Below are positions 16,160 to 25,031 of a stretch of 64,000 nt of DNA, piece after piece. A program made the translations under genes and the position numbers. Where the stretch lies: assembly GCA_963742715.1 (NCBI GenBank), contig CAVUMR010000002.1:1302001-1366000 (forward strand), in the 5' to 3' direction. Within the stretch, counting starts at the first letter, position 1. Each line of letters begins with the position of its first letter. This DNA is from CAVUMR01 sp963742715. Lineage in GTDB: Bacteria > Actinomycetota > Actinomycetes > Mycobacteriales > Micromonosporaceae. The notes under the pieces were generated by a model. The model was given only the letters and a program-made list of their open reading frames with translations, had not been told where the DNA came from and searched no databases.

Positions 16160-17062
16160 ATGTCAAACACGATCGTCGTGAACGATCTGCGTAAGTACTA
16201 CGGAGATGTACACGCGGTGGACGGGGTCTCGTTCACCGTCGAGTCGGGGGAGTTCTTCGGGATCCTGGGGCCCAACGGGGCGGGAAAGACCACCACTCTG
16301 GAGATCATCGAGGGGCTGCGGGAGCCGGACAGCGGCACCGTGGACCTGCTCGGGATGAAGCCGTGGCCGCGCAACGCCAAGCTGCTGCCGCGCATCGGCG
16401 TACAACTGCAGGCGTCGTCGTTCTTCGAGCGGCTGACCGCCCGCGAGCAGTTGCACACCTTCGGCTCGCTGTACAACGTGCCCGCCGGTCGCGCCGACGA
16501 GATGCTCGAGATCGTCGGGTTGGACGACAAGGCGAGCACCCGGGTGGAGAAGCTCTCCGGCGGTCAGATGCAGCGGCTGTCGATCGCCTGCGCGCTGGTA
16601 CACAATCCGGAGATCCTGTTCCTGGACGAGCCGACCGCGGCGCTGGACCCGCAGGCGCGGCGCAACCTGTGGGACGTGCTCCGCCGGATCAACGACGAGG
16701 GCCGCACCGTCGTCCTCACCACCCACCACCTCGAGGAAGCCGAACTGCTCTGCGACCGGGTGGCGATCATGGACCACGGTCACATCCTCGAACTCGGCCC
16801 GCCGGCGGCGCTGGTACGCGGGTTGGACGCGCCGGTGCGGATCTCCATCGAGCGCGGCCACCTGTCCGATGCCGACGCCAAGGCGCTGCCCGGTGCCGAC
16901 GACGTGACCGACGACGGGGTGTCGCAGACCATTGCCACCCGCAGCCCCGCCCCGGTGATCGCCGCGCTGGCCGACCGCAACGCGCTGCACGGCGTGCAGG
17001 TCAAGGGCGCCACCCTCGAAGACGTCTTCCTGCAGTTGACCGGACGGGAGTACCGCGCATGA
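16160..17062 (+). CDS. ABC-2 type exporter, ATP-binding subunit
   Basis: Protein of 300 aa from ATG at 16160. Walker A is GPNGAGKTT (about residues 37-45), the ABC signature LSGGQMQRLS, Walker B LFLDEPTAALD and the switch histidine TTHHLEEAE. The C-terminal 80 residues form the accessory domain common in drug- and lantibiotic-type exporters. The stop overlaps the permease start (ATGA), so the two are translationally coupled. The exported compound is unknown. Confidence 0.92.
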   Translation: MSNTIVVNDLRKYYGDVHAVDGVSFTVESGEFFGILGPNGAGKTTTLEIIEGLREPDSGTVDLLGMKPWPRNAKLLPRIGVQLQASSFFERLTAREQLHTFGSLYNVPAGRADEMLEIVGLDDKASTRVEKLSGGQMQRLSIACALVHNPEILFLDEPTAALDPQARRNLWDVLRRINDEGRTVVLTTHHLEEAELLCDRVAIMDHGHILELGPPAALVRGLDAPVRISIERGHLSDADAKALPGADDVTDDGVSQTIATRSPAPVIAALADRNALHGVQVKGATLEDVFLQLTGREYRA

Positions 17063-18207
17063 GCGGGCGCAGCGAGCGAGTCATGGAGCGCAGTGCGGAG
17101 GTGCCTCCTGACGGCGCCGGAGCGCAGCGGGGCGCCGGCCGGACCAATGGCCTGACCAGCCTGTCCAGGGCCATGTTCCTGGGCTTCCTGCGAGACCGCA
17201 CCGCGCTGTTCTTCACGGTCGTGTTCCCGCTGTTGTTCCTGGTCCTGTTCGGTGGGCTGTTCAAGGACGCGGGCGCCTCGAAGTCCGAGGTGCTGGAGAT
17301 CGGCAGCGTGGCGATCCTCGACCAGATGCCGGCCGAGGCCCGTCGCGACATCGAGGACGTACTCGCGGTCACCAAGACCTCCGACCGGGACGCGGCTCTC
17401 GACAAGGTCCGCAAGGGAGACATCGACGCGGCCGTCGAGCAGCAGGGCAACACCCTGGTCGTGCACTACTCGGCGGCCGACCAGGTCAAGGCCGGGACCA
17501 TCCAGGGGCTGTTCAACTCCCTGGTCGAGAACGCCAACGTCGCGGCCACCGGCCGCCCGCCGACGTTCCAGCTGCAGACCAAGTCGGTCGAGGACGAGTC
17601 GCTGAGTCCGATCCAGTTCCTCACCCCGGGCCTGCTCGGGTGGGCGATCAGCATCGGGGGCTGTTTCGGTGCCGCGCTGACCCTGGTCACCTGGCGGCAG
17701 AAGAAGATCCTGCGGCGGCTGCGGCTCGCCCCGGTCAGTACCGGGACGGTGGTGTCTGCCCGGGTGGGGGTGGCGATCGCCATCGGGCTGGCCCAGATGG
17801 CCGTGTTCGTCGGGGTGGCGTCGATCCCGTACTTCGGGCTCCAGCTGTCGGACTACTGGTGGATGGCGGTACCGGTGCTGATCGCCGGCACCCTGGCGTT
17901 CCTGTCCATCGGGCTGCTGGTCGGCGCGTTCGCCAAGACCCCGGAGTCGGCCAGCGCGGTCGCCAACCTGATCATCCTGCCGATGGCGTTCCTGTCCGGC
18001 TCGTTCTTTCCGCTGGATGACGCGCCCGGTTGGGTCAAAGGCATCTCGAAGATCTTCCCCTTGCACTACCTGGTAGACGGTATGCAGAACGTCATGGTGC
18101 GCGGTGAGGGTCCGGCGAGCGCATTGCCCGCGATCGGCATCCTGCTCGGGTTCGCTCTGGTTGTCGGTTTCATCGCGACGCGGATGTTCCGCTGGGACGA
18201 CGTGTAG
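17059..18207 (+). CDS. ABC-2 type exporter, permease subunit
   Basis: Protein of 382 aa from ATG at 17059, overlapping the ATPase stop. A polar leader of about 35 residues precedes the first helix (ALFFTVVFPLLFLVLFGGLF). A large extracytoplasmic domain of roughly 150 residues follows, and then five C-terminal helices. This is the YhgE/ABC-2 membrane 3-like arrangement found in drug and lipid exporters. The motif FLSGSFFPLDDAPGWV near the last loop is typical of the family. It works with the preceding ATPase. Confidence 0.9.
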   Translation: MSGRSERVMERSAEVPPDGAGAQRGAGRTNGLTSLSRAMFLGFLRDRTALFFTVVFPLLFLVLFGGLFKDAGASKSEVLEIGSVAILDQMPAEARRDIEDVLAVTKTSDRDAALDKVRKGDIDAAVEQQGNTLVVHYSAADQVKAGTIQGLFNSLVENANVAATGRPPTFQLQTKSVEDESLSPIQFLTPGLLGWAISIGGCFGAALTLVTWRQKKILRRLRLAPVSTGTVVSARVGVAIAIGLAQMAVFVGVASIPYFGLQLSDYWWMAVPVLIAGTLAFLSIGLLVGAFAKTPESASAVANLIILPMAFLSGSFFPLDDAPGWVKGISKIFPLHYLVDGMQNVMVRGEGPASALPAIGILLGFALVVGFIATRMFRWDDV

Positions 18208-18209
18208 CG

Positions 18210-19040
18210 ATGGCCGAACGGTTCACCGACCGGGTCGCGGTCGTCACCGGTGCCGGATCCGGCATCGGACTGGAGATCGCGACCCGGTTCGCCGCCGAGG
18301 GGGCGGCGGTCGCGGTCGCCGACGTCGACGGCGACTCGGCCAGCGCGGTCGCGGCGGCGTTACGCCGGCTGGGCGGGGACGCCCTCGCCGTCGACGTCGA
18401 CGTCACCGACCGGGCCGCGGTGTCCCGGCTGGTCGCGCGGGTGCAGGGTCGCTGGGGCCGGGTGGACGTACTGGTGAACAACGCCGGTTCGGCCACCGAC
18501 GGCTCACTGCACGAGTTGGCCGAGGCGGACTGGGACTCCGACGTCGACGTGGTGCTCAAGGGCGCCTTCCTGGTCACCCAGGCGGTACTGCCGACCATGG
18601 TGGCCCGGGAGCGCGGCGTGATCATCGCGGTCGGCTCGGTGAACGCACTGACCTATCTCGGCAACGACGCGTACAGCGCGGCCAAGGCCGGCCTGATCAG
18701 CCTCACCCGCGGCATCGCGGTGCGGTACGGCCGGCACGGCATCCGGGCCAACGTGATCGCCGCCGGCACGGTACGTACCCCGGCCTGGTCGCAGCGGCTG
18801 GCCACCGATCCGGAGCTGCTCGACCGGCTGGCCAGCTGGTACCCGCTGGGCCGGGTCGGCGCCCCGGCGGACATCGCGTCGGCGGCGTTGTTCCTCGCCT
18901 CGGACGACGCCTCCTGGATCAGCGGCGCGGTACTGCCGGTCGACGGCGGGCTGAGCGCCGGCAACGTGAAGATGCTGTCCGAGCTCGGTGCCGACAAGGG
19001 TCGGGCCGCGGCGTGGTGGCGGACCTCCCGCTCCGACTGA
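18210..19040 (+). CDS. Short-chain dehydrogenase/reductase
   Basis: Protein of 276 aa starting two bases after the permease stop. The NAD(P)-binding motif is VVTGAGSGIGLEIA (about residues 11-24), NNAG follows at about 90-93, and the catalytic Ser-Tyr-Lys set is seen in VGSVNALTYLGNDAYSAAK. Acidic residues at the end of strand 2 (VADVDGD) favour NAD over NADP. It is a classical SDR with the usual C-terminal PVDGG segment. The substrate is unknown; tight spacing suggests co-transcription with the exporter genes but not a shared function. Confidence 0.9.
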   Translation: MAERFTDRVAVVTGAGSGIGLEIATRFAAEGAAVAVADVDGDSASAVAAALRRLGGDALAVDVDVTDRAAVSRLVARVQGRWGRVDVLVNNAGSATDGSLHELAEADWDSDVDVVLKGAFLVTQAVLPTMVARERGVIIAVGSVNALTYLGNDAYSAAKAGLISLTRGIAVRYGRHGIRANVIAAGTVRTPAWSQRLATDPELLDRLASWYPLGRVGAPADIASAALFLASDDASWISGAVLPVDGGLSAGNVKMLSELGADKGRAAAWWRTSRSD

Positions 19041-19170
19041 CCGGCCGGCTGCCCGAGCCCGCTGACCGAGCTCACTGACCGGGCCGTGCCCTGCTCGCGC
19101 ATCGGGTGATCCGAGCGCCGGCCGGGTAACGTGAACGAAGACGCAGGTCGTCGACGTTCTGGGGGAGGGG

Positions 19171-19950
19171 ATGCCGGTGCGCGCCCGGGTGAGCCTGCCG
19201 ACCCTGCACTTCCTCGGCCATTCGACCGTCCGGGTCGAACTCGCCGGAGTGCGGGTGCTCACCGATCCGGTGCTGCTGCCCCGGGTGAGCGTGCTGCGCC
19301 GGGTCAGCGCTCCGATCGATCCGGTCACCCACTCCGACGTGGACGTGGTCGTCATCTCGCACCTGCACGCCGACCATCTGGACCTGCCGTCGCTGCGGCT
19401 GCTCGGTGCCGGGGTACCGCTGATGGTGCCGGCCGGTGCCGCCGACTTCCTCGGCCGTCGCGGCTTCACCAACCTGGTCGAGCTTGCCCCGGGGGAGGCG
19501 CACCGGATCGGCCGGCTGCAGATAACCGCCACCCGGGCCGTACATGACGGAGCCCGGCGCCCGTTCGGCCCGCGCGCCGTCGCGGTCGGGTACCTGCTCG
19601 AGGGCGGCGGGCAGCGGGTGTACTTCGCCGGCGACACCGACCTGTTCGACGAGATGTCCGAGCTCGGGGAGTACGGACTCGACGCGGCGCTCATCCCGGT
19701 GTGGGGCTGGGGGCCGAACCTCGGGCCCGGGCACCTCGACCCGACCCGGGCCGCCACCGCGACCGGGCTCCTGCGACCACGCGCCGCGGTACCGATCCAC
19801 TGGGGCACGCTGCGGCCGTACGGGATCAGCCGGTGGATGCGCGAGCACCTGGTCGACCCGCCACACCGGTACGCGCGGGCCACCCGCGAGCTGGGGCTCG
19901 ACACCCCGGTGCTGTTGACCGAACCCGGTCAACCCGTGGTGTCCCGCTGA
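19171..19950 (+). CDS. Metallo-beta-lactamase-fold hydrolase
   Basis: Protein of 259 aa from ATG at 19171 with a strong GGGGGAGGGG ribosome site. The metal-binding motif is SHLHADHLD (about residues 64-72), with later ligands in YFAGDTDLFDE and IPVHWGT-like IHWGT. The order matches the UlaG/NAPE-PLD-like branch of the superfamily, which includes lactonases and phosphodiesterases. The reaction cannot be named. The stop codon overlaps the start of the DedA gene by one base. Confidence 0.88.
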   Translation: MPVRARVSLPTLHFLGHSTVRVELAGVRVLTDPVLLPRVSVLRRVSAPIDPVTHSDVDVVVISHLHADHLDLPSLRLLGAGVPLMVPAGAADFLGRRGFTNLVELAPGEAHRIGRLQITATRAVHDGARRPFGPRAVAVGYLLEGGGQRVYFAGDTDLFDEMSELGEYGLDAALIPVWGWGPNLGPGHLDPTRAATATGLLRPRAAVPIHWGTLRPYGISRWMREHLVDPPHRYARATRELGLDTPVLLTEPGQPVVSR

Positions 19951-20588
19951 TGGCGGGCTGGGGGCAGCAGGTCGCCGACGCGGCGGCCACCAGTTACCCG
20001 GTCCTCGCTTTCGCGGTGCTGCTCGGCTCGATCCTGCCGGTGGTACCGACCGGTGCCGCGGTCAGCGCCGCCGCGGTGTTGTCGCTGCACACCGGGCCGT
20101 TCTCGCTGCCGATCGTGCTCGGCGTGGCCACGGTCGCGGCGTTCGCCGGCGACTGCGTGACGTTCGCGGTGAGCCGCAACAGCTCGCGTGGCGCGCTGCG
20201 CTGGTTGGCCCGGCACGGCGTACTGCGGTGGCTGCGGCGGTACCGCGATCCCGACCAGCTGGCCGACACCCAGCGACGGCTGCACGAGCGCGGCTGGCAG
20301 GTGCTGGTGATCTCCCGGCTGGTACCGGCCGGCCGGATTCCGGTACTGGTAGCGGGTGGCGCGATCGGCTACCCGTGGTCGAGGTTCCTGCCGGGCGACG
20401 CGCTGGCCGCGCTGGTGTGGGCAAGCGCGTACGCGCTGCTCGGCGTGATCGGCGGCGGCGCGTTCGCCAACCCGCTCATCGGCATGCTGGTGGCCATCGT
20501 GGTGGTACTGCTGATCACCGCGGCGAGCCGGCTGGTCCAGCGGTGGGTCTCCCCGCCGGTGGACGCGGCCGACCGCACCGCGAGCTGA
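19950..20588 (+). CDS. DedA/SNARE-associated family membrane protein
   Basis: Protein of 212 aa from the ATG at 19950 that overlaps the preceding TGA. The DedA core is recognisable: a re-entrant hydrophobic segment with PVVPTGAAVSAAAVL, a conserved ISRLVPAGRIPVLVAGG around residues 120-137, and C-terminal helices (GMLVAIVVVLLITAASRLV). DedA proteins are membrane transporters or flippases, some acting on undecaprenyl phosphate or phosphatidylethanolamine. Specificity is unknown. Translational coupling to the hydrolase gene may mean related roles. Confidence 0.85.
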   Translation: MAGWGQQVADAAATSYPVLAFAVLLGSILPVVPTGAAVSAAAVLSLHTGPFSLPIVLGVATVAAFAGDCVTFAVSRNSSRGALRWLARHGVLRWLRRYRDPDQLADTQRRLHERGWQVLVISRLVPAGRIPVLVAGGAIGYPWSRFLPGDALAALVWASAYALLGVIGGGAFANPLIGMLVAIVVVLLITAASRLVQRWVSPPVDAADRTAS

Positions 20589-20628
20589 CCGGGTGGCCGC
20601 AGGCGGCGGGCGGGAGGGTAGCGGCAGA

Positions 20629-22740
20629 GTGGGCAGCCTGGTCCGCAGCGGCCGGACGATCACCCGACTGATCGTGGTCTGGCTGGTCGGCGCGGTGACC
20701 GTGTGGATCCTGGCCGACACCATGCCCGGCTTCGACCTGGACCGGGCGCGGGACGCGCTGTTCGTGTCGGCGGCGGTAGGCGTGTTGAACGCGGTGGTGT
20801 GGCCACTGCTGATGCGACTCGCGCTGCCGGTGAGCGTGCTCACCTTCGGGGTCGGCGCGCTGCTGCTCAACGGGCTGCTGGTGTTCGAGCTGCTCCGGCT
20901 CATCCCGGGGGTACGGCTGGCCGCGCTGTCGGCCGCGGTCATGGTCGCGCTGGTGGTGACCGCGGTGACCGCGGCGACCAGCAGCCTGTTGGCTCTGGAC
21001 GAGGACGAGTTCTTCCACCGCCGGGCCGCCCGGCGCGCCCGGCGCCGCGTGCACCCGGCCAACCGGGTACCCGGGGTGGTGTTCCTGCAGATCGACGGGC
21101 TCGGCTACGACGTGCTCCGGCACGCGCTGCGGGACGGAGACGCCCCCACGCTGGCCCGGTGGCTGTCCACCGGTACGCACCGGGTGGTGCCGTGGGAGAC
21201 CGACTGGACGTCGCAGACCGGCGCCAGCCAGTCCGGCATCCTGCACGGGCGCAACGACGACATCCCTGCGTTTCGTTGGTACGAGAAGGACACCGGCCGG
21301 CTGCTGGTGTGCAACCGCCGGGCGGACGCGGCCGAGATCGAGCGGCGGCACTCCAACGGTCGCGGCCTGCTGCACGCCGGCGGGGCCAGCCGCGGCAACC
21401 TGTTCACCGGCGACGCGACCGCGAACAGCCTGACCATGAGCGTGGCCGGCCGTCGCCACGGCCGGCTCGGCTCCGGCTACTACGGCTACTTCGCCAACCC
21501 GTCCAACAGTTTCCGCACCGTGGTGGGCGTACTGATCGAGATCGGCCGGGAGCTGGCCGCGGCCGCGGCGCAGCGGCGACGGGGAGTACACCCGACGGTC
21601 CCGCGCGGTGGGCTCTACCCGGTACTGCGGGCGCTGTCCACGGTCGCGTCCCGGGACCTGGTGGTGAACTCGGTACTCGACGACATCATGAACGGCCGGC
21701 CGGTGGTGTACGCGAACTTCGTCGGCTACGACGAGGTGGCCCACCACTCCGGCATCGAGCGGTACGACAGTCTGGCCGTGCTGCGCAGCATCGACCAGCA
21801 GATCGGCCGGCTGGCCAGGGCGGCGAGCCTGGCTCCCCGGCCGTACCGCCTGGTGGTCCTCTCCGACCACGGCCAGAGCCAGGGCGCCACCTTCGCCGAC
21901 CGGTACGGCGTCACGCTCGACGAACTGGTCCGGCGGGCCTGCCGGCTGCCGGAACCCCCCTACGACGGCCCGGACCGGCGCGCCTCCGCCCGGCCGCCCA
22001 CCGACGGGGCGGACCGCCCGGACCCGGGGGCCGGTCCGGTCGCCCGGATGCTCCGCCGGGTGTCGGCCGGTGTGGAGCATCAACCGGAGGCGGTGGGCGA
22101 GGCCGCCCGCAACGCCGCCGAAGAGGCCGCCGCCCGGGGCGGGCTGCTGGTGCTCTCGTCCGGCAACCTCGGCCTGATCTACTTCACCGACCGGCGCCAC
22201 CGGCTCACCCTGGAGGAGATCCAGGCCGCCCACCCCGGCCTGCTGCCCACCCTGGTGGACCACCCGGGCATCGGGTTTCTGCTGGTACGCACGCGCGACC
22301 ACGGACCGGTCGTGCTGGGCCGGCACGGCGCCTACTACCTCGACGACGGCCGGGTCCTCGGGGTGGACCCGCTGGCCCCGTACGGCCCGCTCGCGGTGAC
22401 AAGGGTCCGGCGTACCGACGGGTTCGGCAACACCGCCGACATCATGGTCAACTCGATGTACGACCCGCAGACCGACGAGGTGGCCGCGTTCGAGCCACTG
22501 GTCGGCTCCCACGGCGGGCTCGGTGGCCCGCAGACCCGACCGTTCCTGCTGTTCCCGGCCGACCTGCCGGCACCGACCGGCCGCGTCTTCGGTGCCGAAC
22601 GGGTACACGCGGTACTGCGGGGCTGGCTGGCCCACCTCGGGCACAAGCCGTACGCGCCGCGCGAGCTGCCGGCGCCGGCCGCGACCGGTACGCCCGGGGA
22701 GCAGGCACCGGCCGCCGCGGTCAACTCGCCTCGTTCCTGA
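20629..22740 (+). CDS. Membrane-anchored alkaline-phosphatase-superfamily protein with holin-like N terminus
   Basis: Protein of about 703 aa from GTG at 20629, which has GGAGGG 11 bases upstream; GTG at 20593 would add 12 residues. Four hydrophobic helices (about residues 10-110) resemble the phage-holin 4 superfamily. A large phosphatase/phosphodiesterase domain follows: metal ligand in LQIDGLGYDVL, nucleophile Thr/Ser in TDWTSQTGASQSG, then YDEVAHHSG, LSDHGQSQG and the late GSHGG. The catalytic domain probably faces outward or is membrane-tethered. A Pro/Arg-rich insertion occurs near residue 450. The substrate is unknown, though nucleotide or lipid-linked phosphates are usual. The 3' end overlaps the topoisomerase gene by 20 bp, tail to tail. 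Confidence 0.82.
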   Translation: MGSLVRSGRTITRLIVVWLVGAVTVWILADTMPGFDLDRARDALFVSAAVGVLNAVVWPLLMRLALPVSVLTFGVGALLLNGLLVFELLRLIPGVRLAALSAAVMVALVVTAVTAATSSLLALDEDEFFHRRAARRARRRVHPANRVPGVVFLQIDGLGYDVLRHALRDGDAPTLARWLSTGTHRVVPWETDWTSQTGASQSGILHGRNDDIPAFRWYEKDTGRLLVCNRRADAAEIERRHSNGRGLLHAGGASRGNLFTGDATANSLTMSVAGRRHGRLGSGYYGYFANPSNSFRTVVGVLIEIGRELAAAAAQRRRGVHPTVPRGGLYPVLRALSTVASRDLVVNSVLDDIMNGRPVVYANFVGYDEVAHHSGIERYDSLAVLRSIDQQIGRLARAASLAPRPYRLVVLSDHGQSQGATFADRYGVTLDELVRRACRLPEPPYDGPDRRASARPPTDGADRPDPGAGPVARMLRRVSAGVEHQPEAVGEAARNAAEEAAARGGLLVLSSGNLGLIYFTDRRHRLTLEEIQAAHPGLLPTLVDHPGIGFLLVRTRDHGPVVLGRHGAYYLDDGRVLGVDPLAPYGPLAVTRVRRTDGFGNTADIMVNSMYDPQTDEVAAFEPLVGSHGGLGGPQTRPFLLFPADLPAPTGRVFGAERVHAVLRGWLAHLGHKPYAPRELPAPAATGTPGEQAPAAAVNSPRS

Positions 22741-23743
22741 TCATCGACAGCACCGCGCGCTCGATCCGCTGGAGCGCGGCGGGGCCGAGTTCGGCCCCGT
22801 CCTTGGTGAGTCGGGCCACTTCCCGCGAGACCGTCACGCCGTCGTGGTACAGGTCCACCACCCGCGGGTCGACGTACGACGTGCGGGCCACCGCCGGCGT
22901 GTTGCCCAGATGCTCGGCCACCTCCCGCATCACCCTGCTCACCGCGCGCTTGCGTGCGGTGGCGCTGCCCGTAGGCCCGGCCAGGGCCAACCCGGTCGCG
23001 GCCAGCAGGGTGCCCTGCCAGGTACGGAAGTCCTTCGCGCTGATCTCGCAGCCGGTGACCTCCCGCAGGTAGGTGTTGATGTCCTCGCTGCGGATGTCCC
23101 GCCAGCCCCGGCCGTTGCGGAAGGCGAGCAGCTCCGGTTCGTCGGAGGTACGCCGGCACAGCGACCGCACCACCTTCGCCACGTCGGCGTCGGTGACGGC
23201 CAGCTCGCGCTCCGCGCCGCCCTTGGCCGGATAGCAGAACCGGATCCGCGACCCGCGTACCGCCACGTGGTCGCGCAGCAGGGTGGCCAGGCCGTAGCTC
23301 GCGTCATCGCCCGCGGCGTACGCCTCCCCGCCGATCCGGAACGCGCCCAGGTCCAGCAGCCGGACCGCGGCCGCGAGCACCCGTTCCCGGGTCAGCCCAC
23401 GCTCGCCGAGGTGCCCGGACACCGTCTCGCGCAGCCGCGGCAACCGCTCGGCCACGTCCAGTACGTGCTCGAACTTCTCCGCGTCCCGCCGTTCCCGCCA
23501 GGCGTCGTGGTACCGGTACTGGCGCCGGCCGGCCGCGTCGGTACCGGTGGCCTGGATGTGTCCGCGCTCGTCCGGGCAGATCCAGACGTCCTCCCAGGCC
23601 GGCGGAATCACCAGTGACCGGATCCGGCCGATCACCTCCGGATCGGTGAGCACCTGACCGTGCTCGTCGTGATAGCTGAACCCCCGGCCGCGCCGTCGCC
23701 GGGTGAAGCCCGGAGACGACGGCCTGCTCCGACGCAACCGCAT
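22721..23743 (-). CDS. DNA topoisomerase IB
   Basis: Protein of 340 aa from ATG at 23743; the open frame extends 54 codons upstream but that part crosses the short repeats and lacks conserved sequence. Catalytic parts are visible: the early basic region (GRGFSYHDEHG), LGAFRIGGEAYA, KDFRTWQGTLLA with an active-site Arg, and the nucleophile Tyr in RTSYVDPRVVDLY. Bacterial poxvirus-type IB enzymes of this length relax supercoils by a 3'-phosphotyrosine intermediate. It overlaps the phosphatase gene by 20 bp at the 3' ends. Confidence 0.9.
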   Translation of the reverse strand: MRLRRSRPSSPGFTRRRRGRGFSYHDEHGQVLTDPEVIGRIRSLVIPPAWEDVWICPDERGHIQATGTDAAGRRQYRYHDAWRERRDAEKFEHVLDVAERLPRLRETVSGHLGERGLTRERVLAAAVRLLDLGAFRIGGEAYAAGDDASYGLATLLRDHVAVRGSRIRFCYPAKGGAERELAVTDADVAKVVRSLCRRTSDEPELLAFRNGRGWRDIRSEDINTYLREVTGCEISAKDFRTWQGTLLAATGLALAGPTGSATARKRAVSRVMREVAEHLGNTPAVARTSYVDPRVVDLYHDGVTVSREVARLTKDGAELGPAALQRIERAVLSMIRNEAS

Positions 23744-23870
23744 GTCCGCCCGGTACCCGCCGATGGCCGGTCCCGCACCTGTCCGGCGCGATCTTGTCGA
23801 CCGGTACCGGCTCCGGTCGCGCGCTGGTGCGATGAACGACACCGCCGGCGCGGTGCGTTTTGCGGTCGGG

Positions 23871-23937
23871 GCCTGGGTACACAGCCAGGGAGTGCCTGGG
23901 TACACAGCTAGGGAGTGCCTGGGTACAGCTAGGGAGT
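23871..23937 (+). repeat. 23-bp tandem repeat, three copies
   Basis: Units start at 23871, 23894 and 23917 (type GCCTGGGTACACAGCYAGGG + AGT); the third lacks two bases. They lie between the topoisomerase start and the DUF1360 gene. Each unit contains GGGTAC, which may act as a regulator site in series, but no evidence beyond the repetition exists. Confidence 0.85.
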
Positions 23938-23972
23938 ACTGCCATCAGGTGGGGCCGAGGAGGGACACATCG

Positions 23973-24494
23973 ATGACCGAGTTGCTGCGGTCGGCCCGTC
24001 GGATCCAGCGCGGCTACGCACACGGCGAGCCCCGGCCGCTGCGGGGCTATCTGGTGACGCTCGGGGCGTACGGGGCGGTGACCGCGGCACTCGCCGCGGC
24101 GGCCCGGATCTCCGGCCGGTCGATCCCGCCGCGGATCGGGATGTCCGACGTCGCGCTGTGCGCGGTAGCCACCCACAAGGTCAGCCGGCTGCTTACCAAG
24201 GACGCCATCACCAGTCCGTTGCGGGCGCCGTTCACCCGGTACGACGAGCCGGCCGGGGACGGCGAGGTCAACGAGGAGGTGCGCGGAGAGGGCACCCGGC
24301 ACGCGGTCGGCGAGTTGGTCAACTGCCCATTCTGTACCGCGGTGTGGGTGGCGACCGGGTTGTCCGCCGGCCTGGTGTTCGCGCCGCGGCTGACCCGGCT
24401 GGTGGCGGCCACGTTCACCGCGGTGGCGGGGTCGGACTTCCTGCAGCTCGGGTACGACCTGGCGAAGCAGGCGGCCGAGCGGTCCGGCTCCTGA
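23973..24494 (+). CDS. DUF1360-like membrane protein
   Basis: Protein of 173 aa from ATG at 23973 with ribosome site GAGGAGGG. It has a polar N terminus, hydrophobic segments at about residues 28-45 and 60-70, and a second pair near residues 120-150. The conserved pieces HKVSRLLTKDAITSPLRAPFTRYD and VGELVNCPFCTAVWVATG are characteristic of DUF1360, whose paired cysteines (C-PFC) may bind metal. Function unknown. The two genes around it are unrelated, so context gives no clue. Confidence 0.8.
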   Translation: MTELLRSARRIQRGYAHGEPRPLRGYLVTLGAYGAVTAALAAAARISGRSIPPRIGMSDVALCAVATHKVSRLLTKDAITSPLRAPFTRYDEPAGDGEVNEEVRGEGTRHAVGELVNCPFCTAVWVATGLSAGLVFAPRLTRLVAATFTAVAGSDFLQLGYDLAKQAAERSGS

Positions 24495-24713
24495 CCGGCG
24501 GCGCCGGTACCTCGCAGCGGCTCCTGCGGTTTCCACCACAGCCCGAGCGCTTCCCACCACAACCCCGGCTGGCCTACTACACCCCAGCGGCAACCGTGCG
24601 CCACCCGTGGCCACTACCCGGGACTGGCTGGATGGTCCCTATAGCTGCGACAGGGACGGATGCGCGCCGAGCGGGCCGCGACGCTCTGGTCGAGCCGAGT
24701 GGGGGTGCTTGAA

Positions 24714-25016
24714 ATGGGTGGATTTCGGGTGGTGGAGCTGTTGAAGGCGGAAACGCCGGAGCTGGCGGAGCGGTGTGACGGCTGCGGCGCGGCCGCGAAG
24801 CTGAAGGTCGTACTGGCCGAGGGCGGCGAGCTGACCTTCTGCGGCCACCACGCGAACCTCTACGGCGCGGAGATGGCCCGGCTCGCGGTGCGGGTCGTGG
24901 TCGAGGCTGGCTTCCACTGGCAGCACCTGACCGCGCTGCACGCCAAGCCGGTCGAGCAGAACCCAACCCAGAACACGCCCCAGGACACCACCGATCTGGT
25001 CACGCGACCGGCGTAA
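24714..25016 (+). CDS. Small zinc-binding-like protein (DUF7455 type)
   Basis: Protein of 100 aa from ATG at 24714, with GGGGG nine bases upstream; an in-frame ATG at 24660 would add 18 residues. The core CDGCGAAAKLKVVLAEGGEL followed by TFCGHHANLY has the Cys-x2-Cys and Cys-x2-His pairs of the small actinobacterial DUF7455 proteins, presumably a zinc ribbon. The C terminus is Gln/Thr/Asn-rich and disordered. Function is unknown. It converges on the chemotaxis operon with a 15-bp gap. The 219 bp upstream show no clear promoter. Confidence 0.7.
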   Translation: MGGFRVVELLKAETPELAERCDGCGAAAKLKVVLAEGGELTFCGHHANLYGAEMARLAVRVVVEAGFHWQHLTALHAKPVEQNPTQNTPQDTTDLVTRPA

Positions 25017-25031
25017 CCACGCGGTCGGGGA

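Noticed and set aside
20629..20960. Holin-like helices considered as a sign of prophage
   Set aside because: The helices are fused to a chromosomal-type phosphatase domain and no phage gene, integrase or att site is nearby.
20515..22644. Minus-strand open frame of 709 codons opposite the phosphatase gene
   Set aside because: Shadow frame with Arg/Gly/His bias; the plus-strand protein has clear catalytic motifs.
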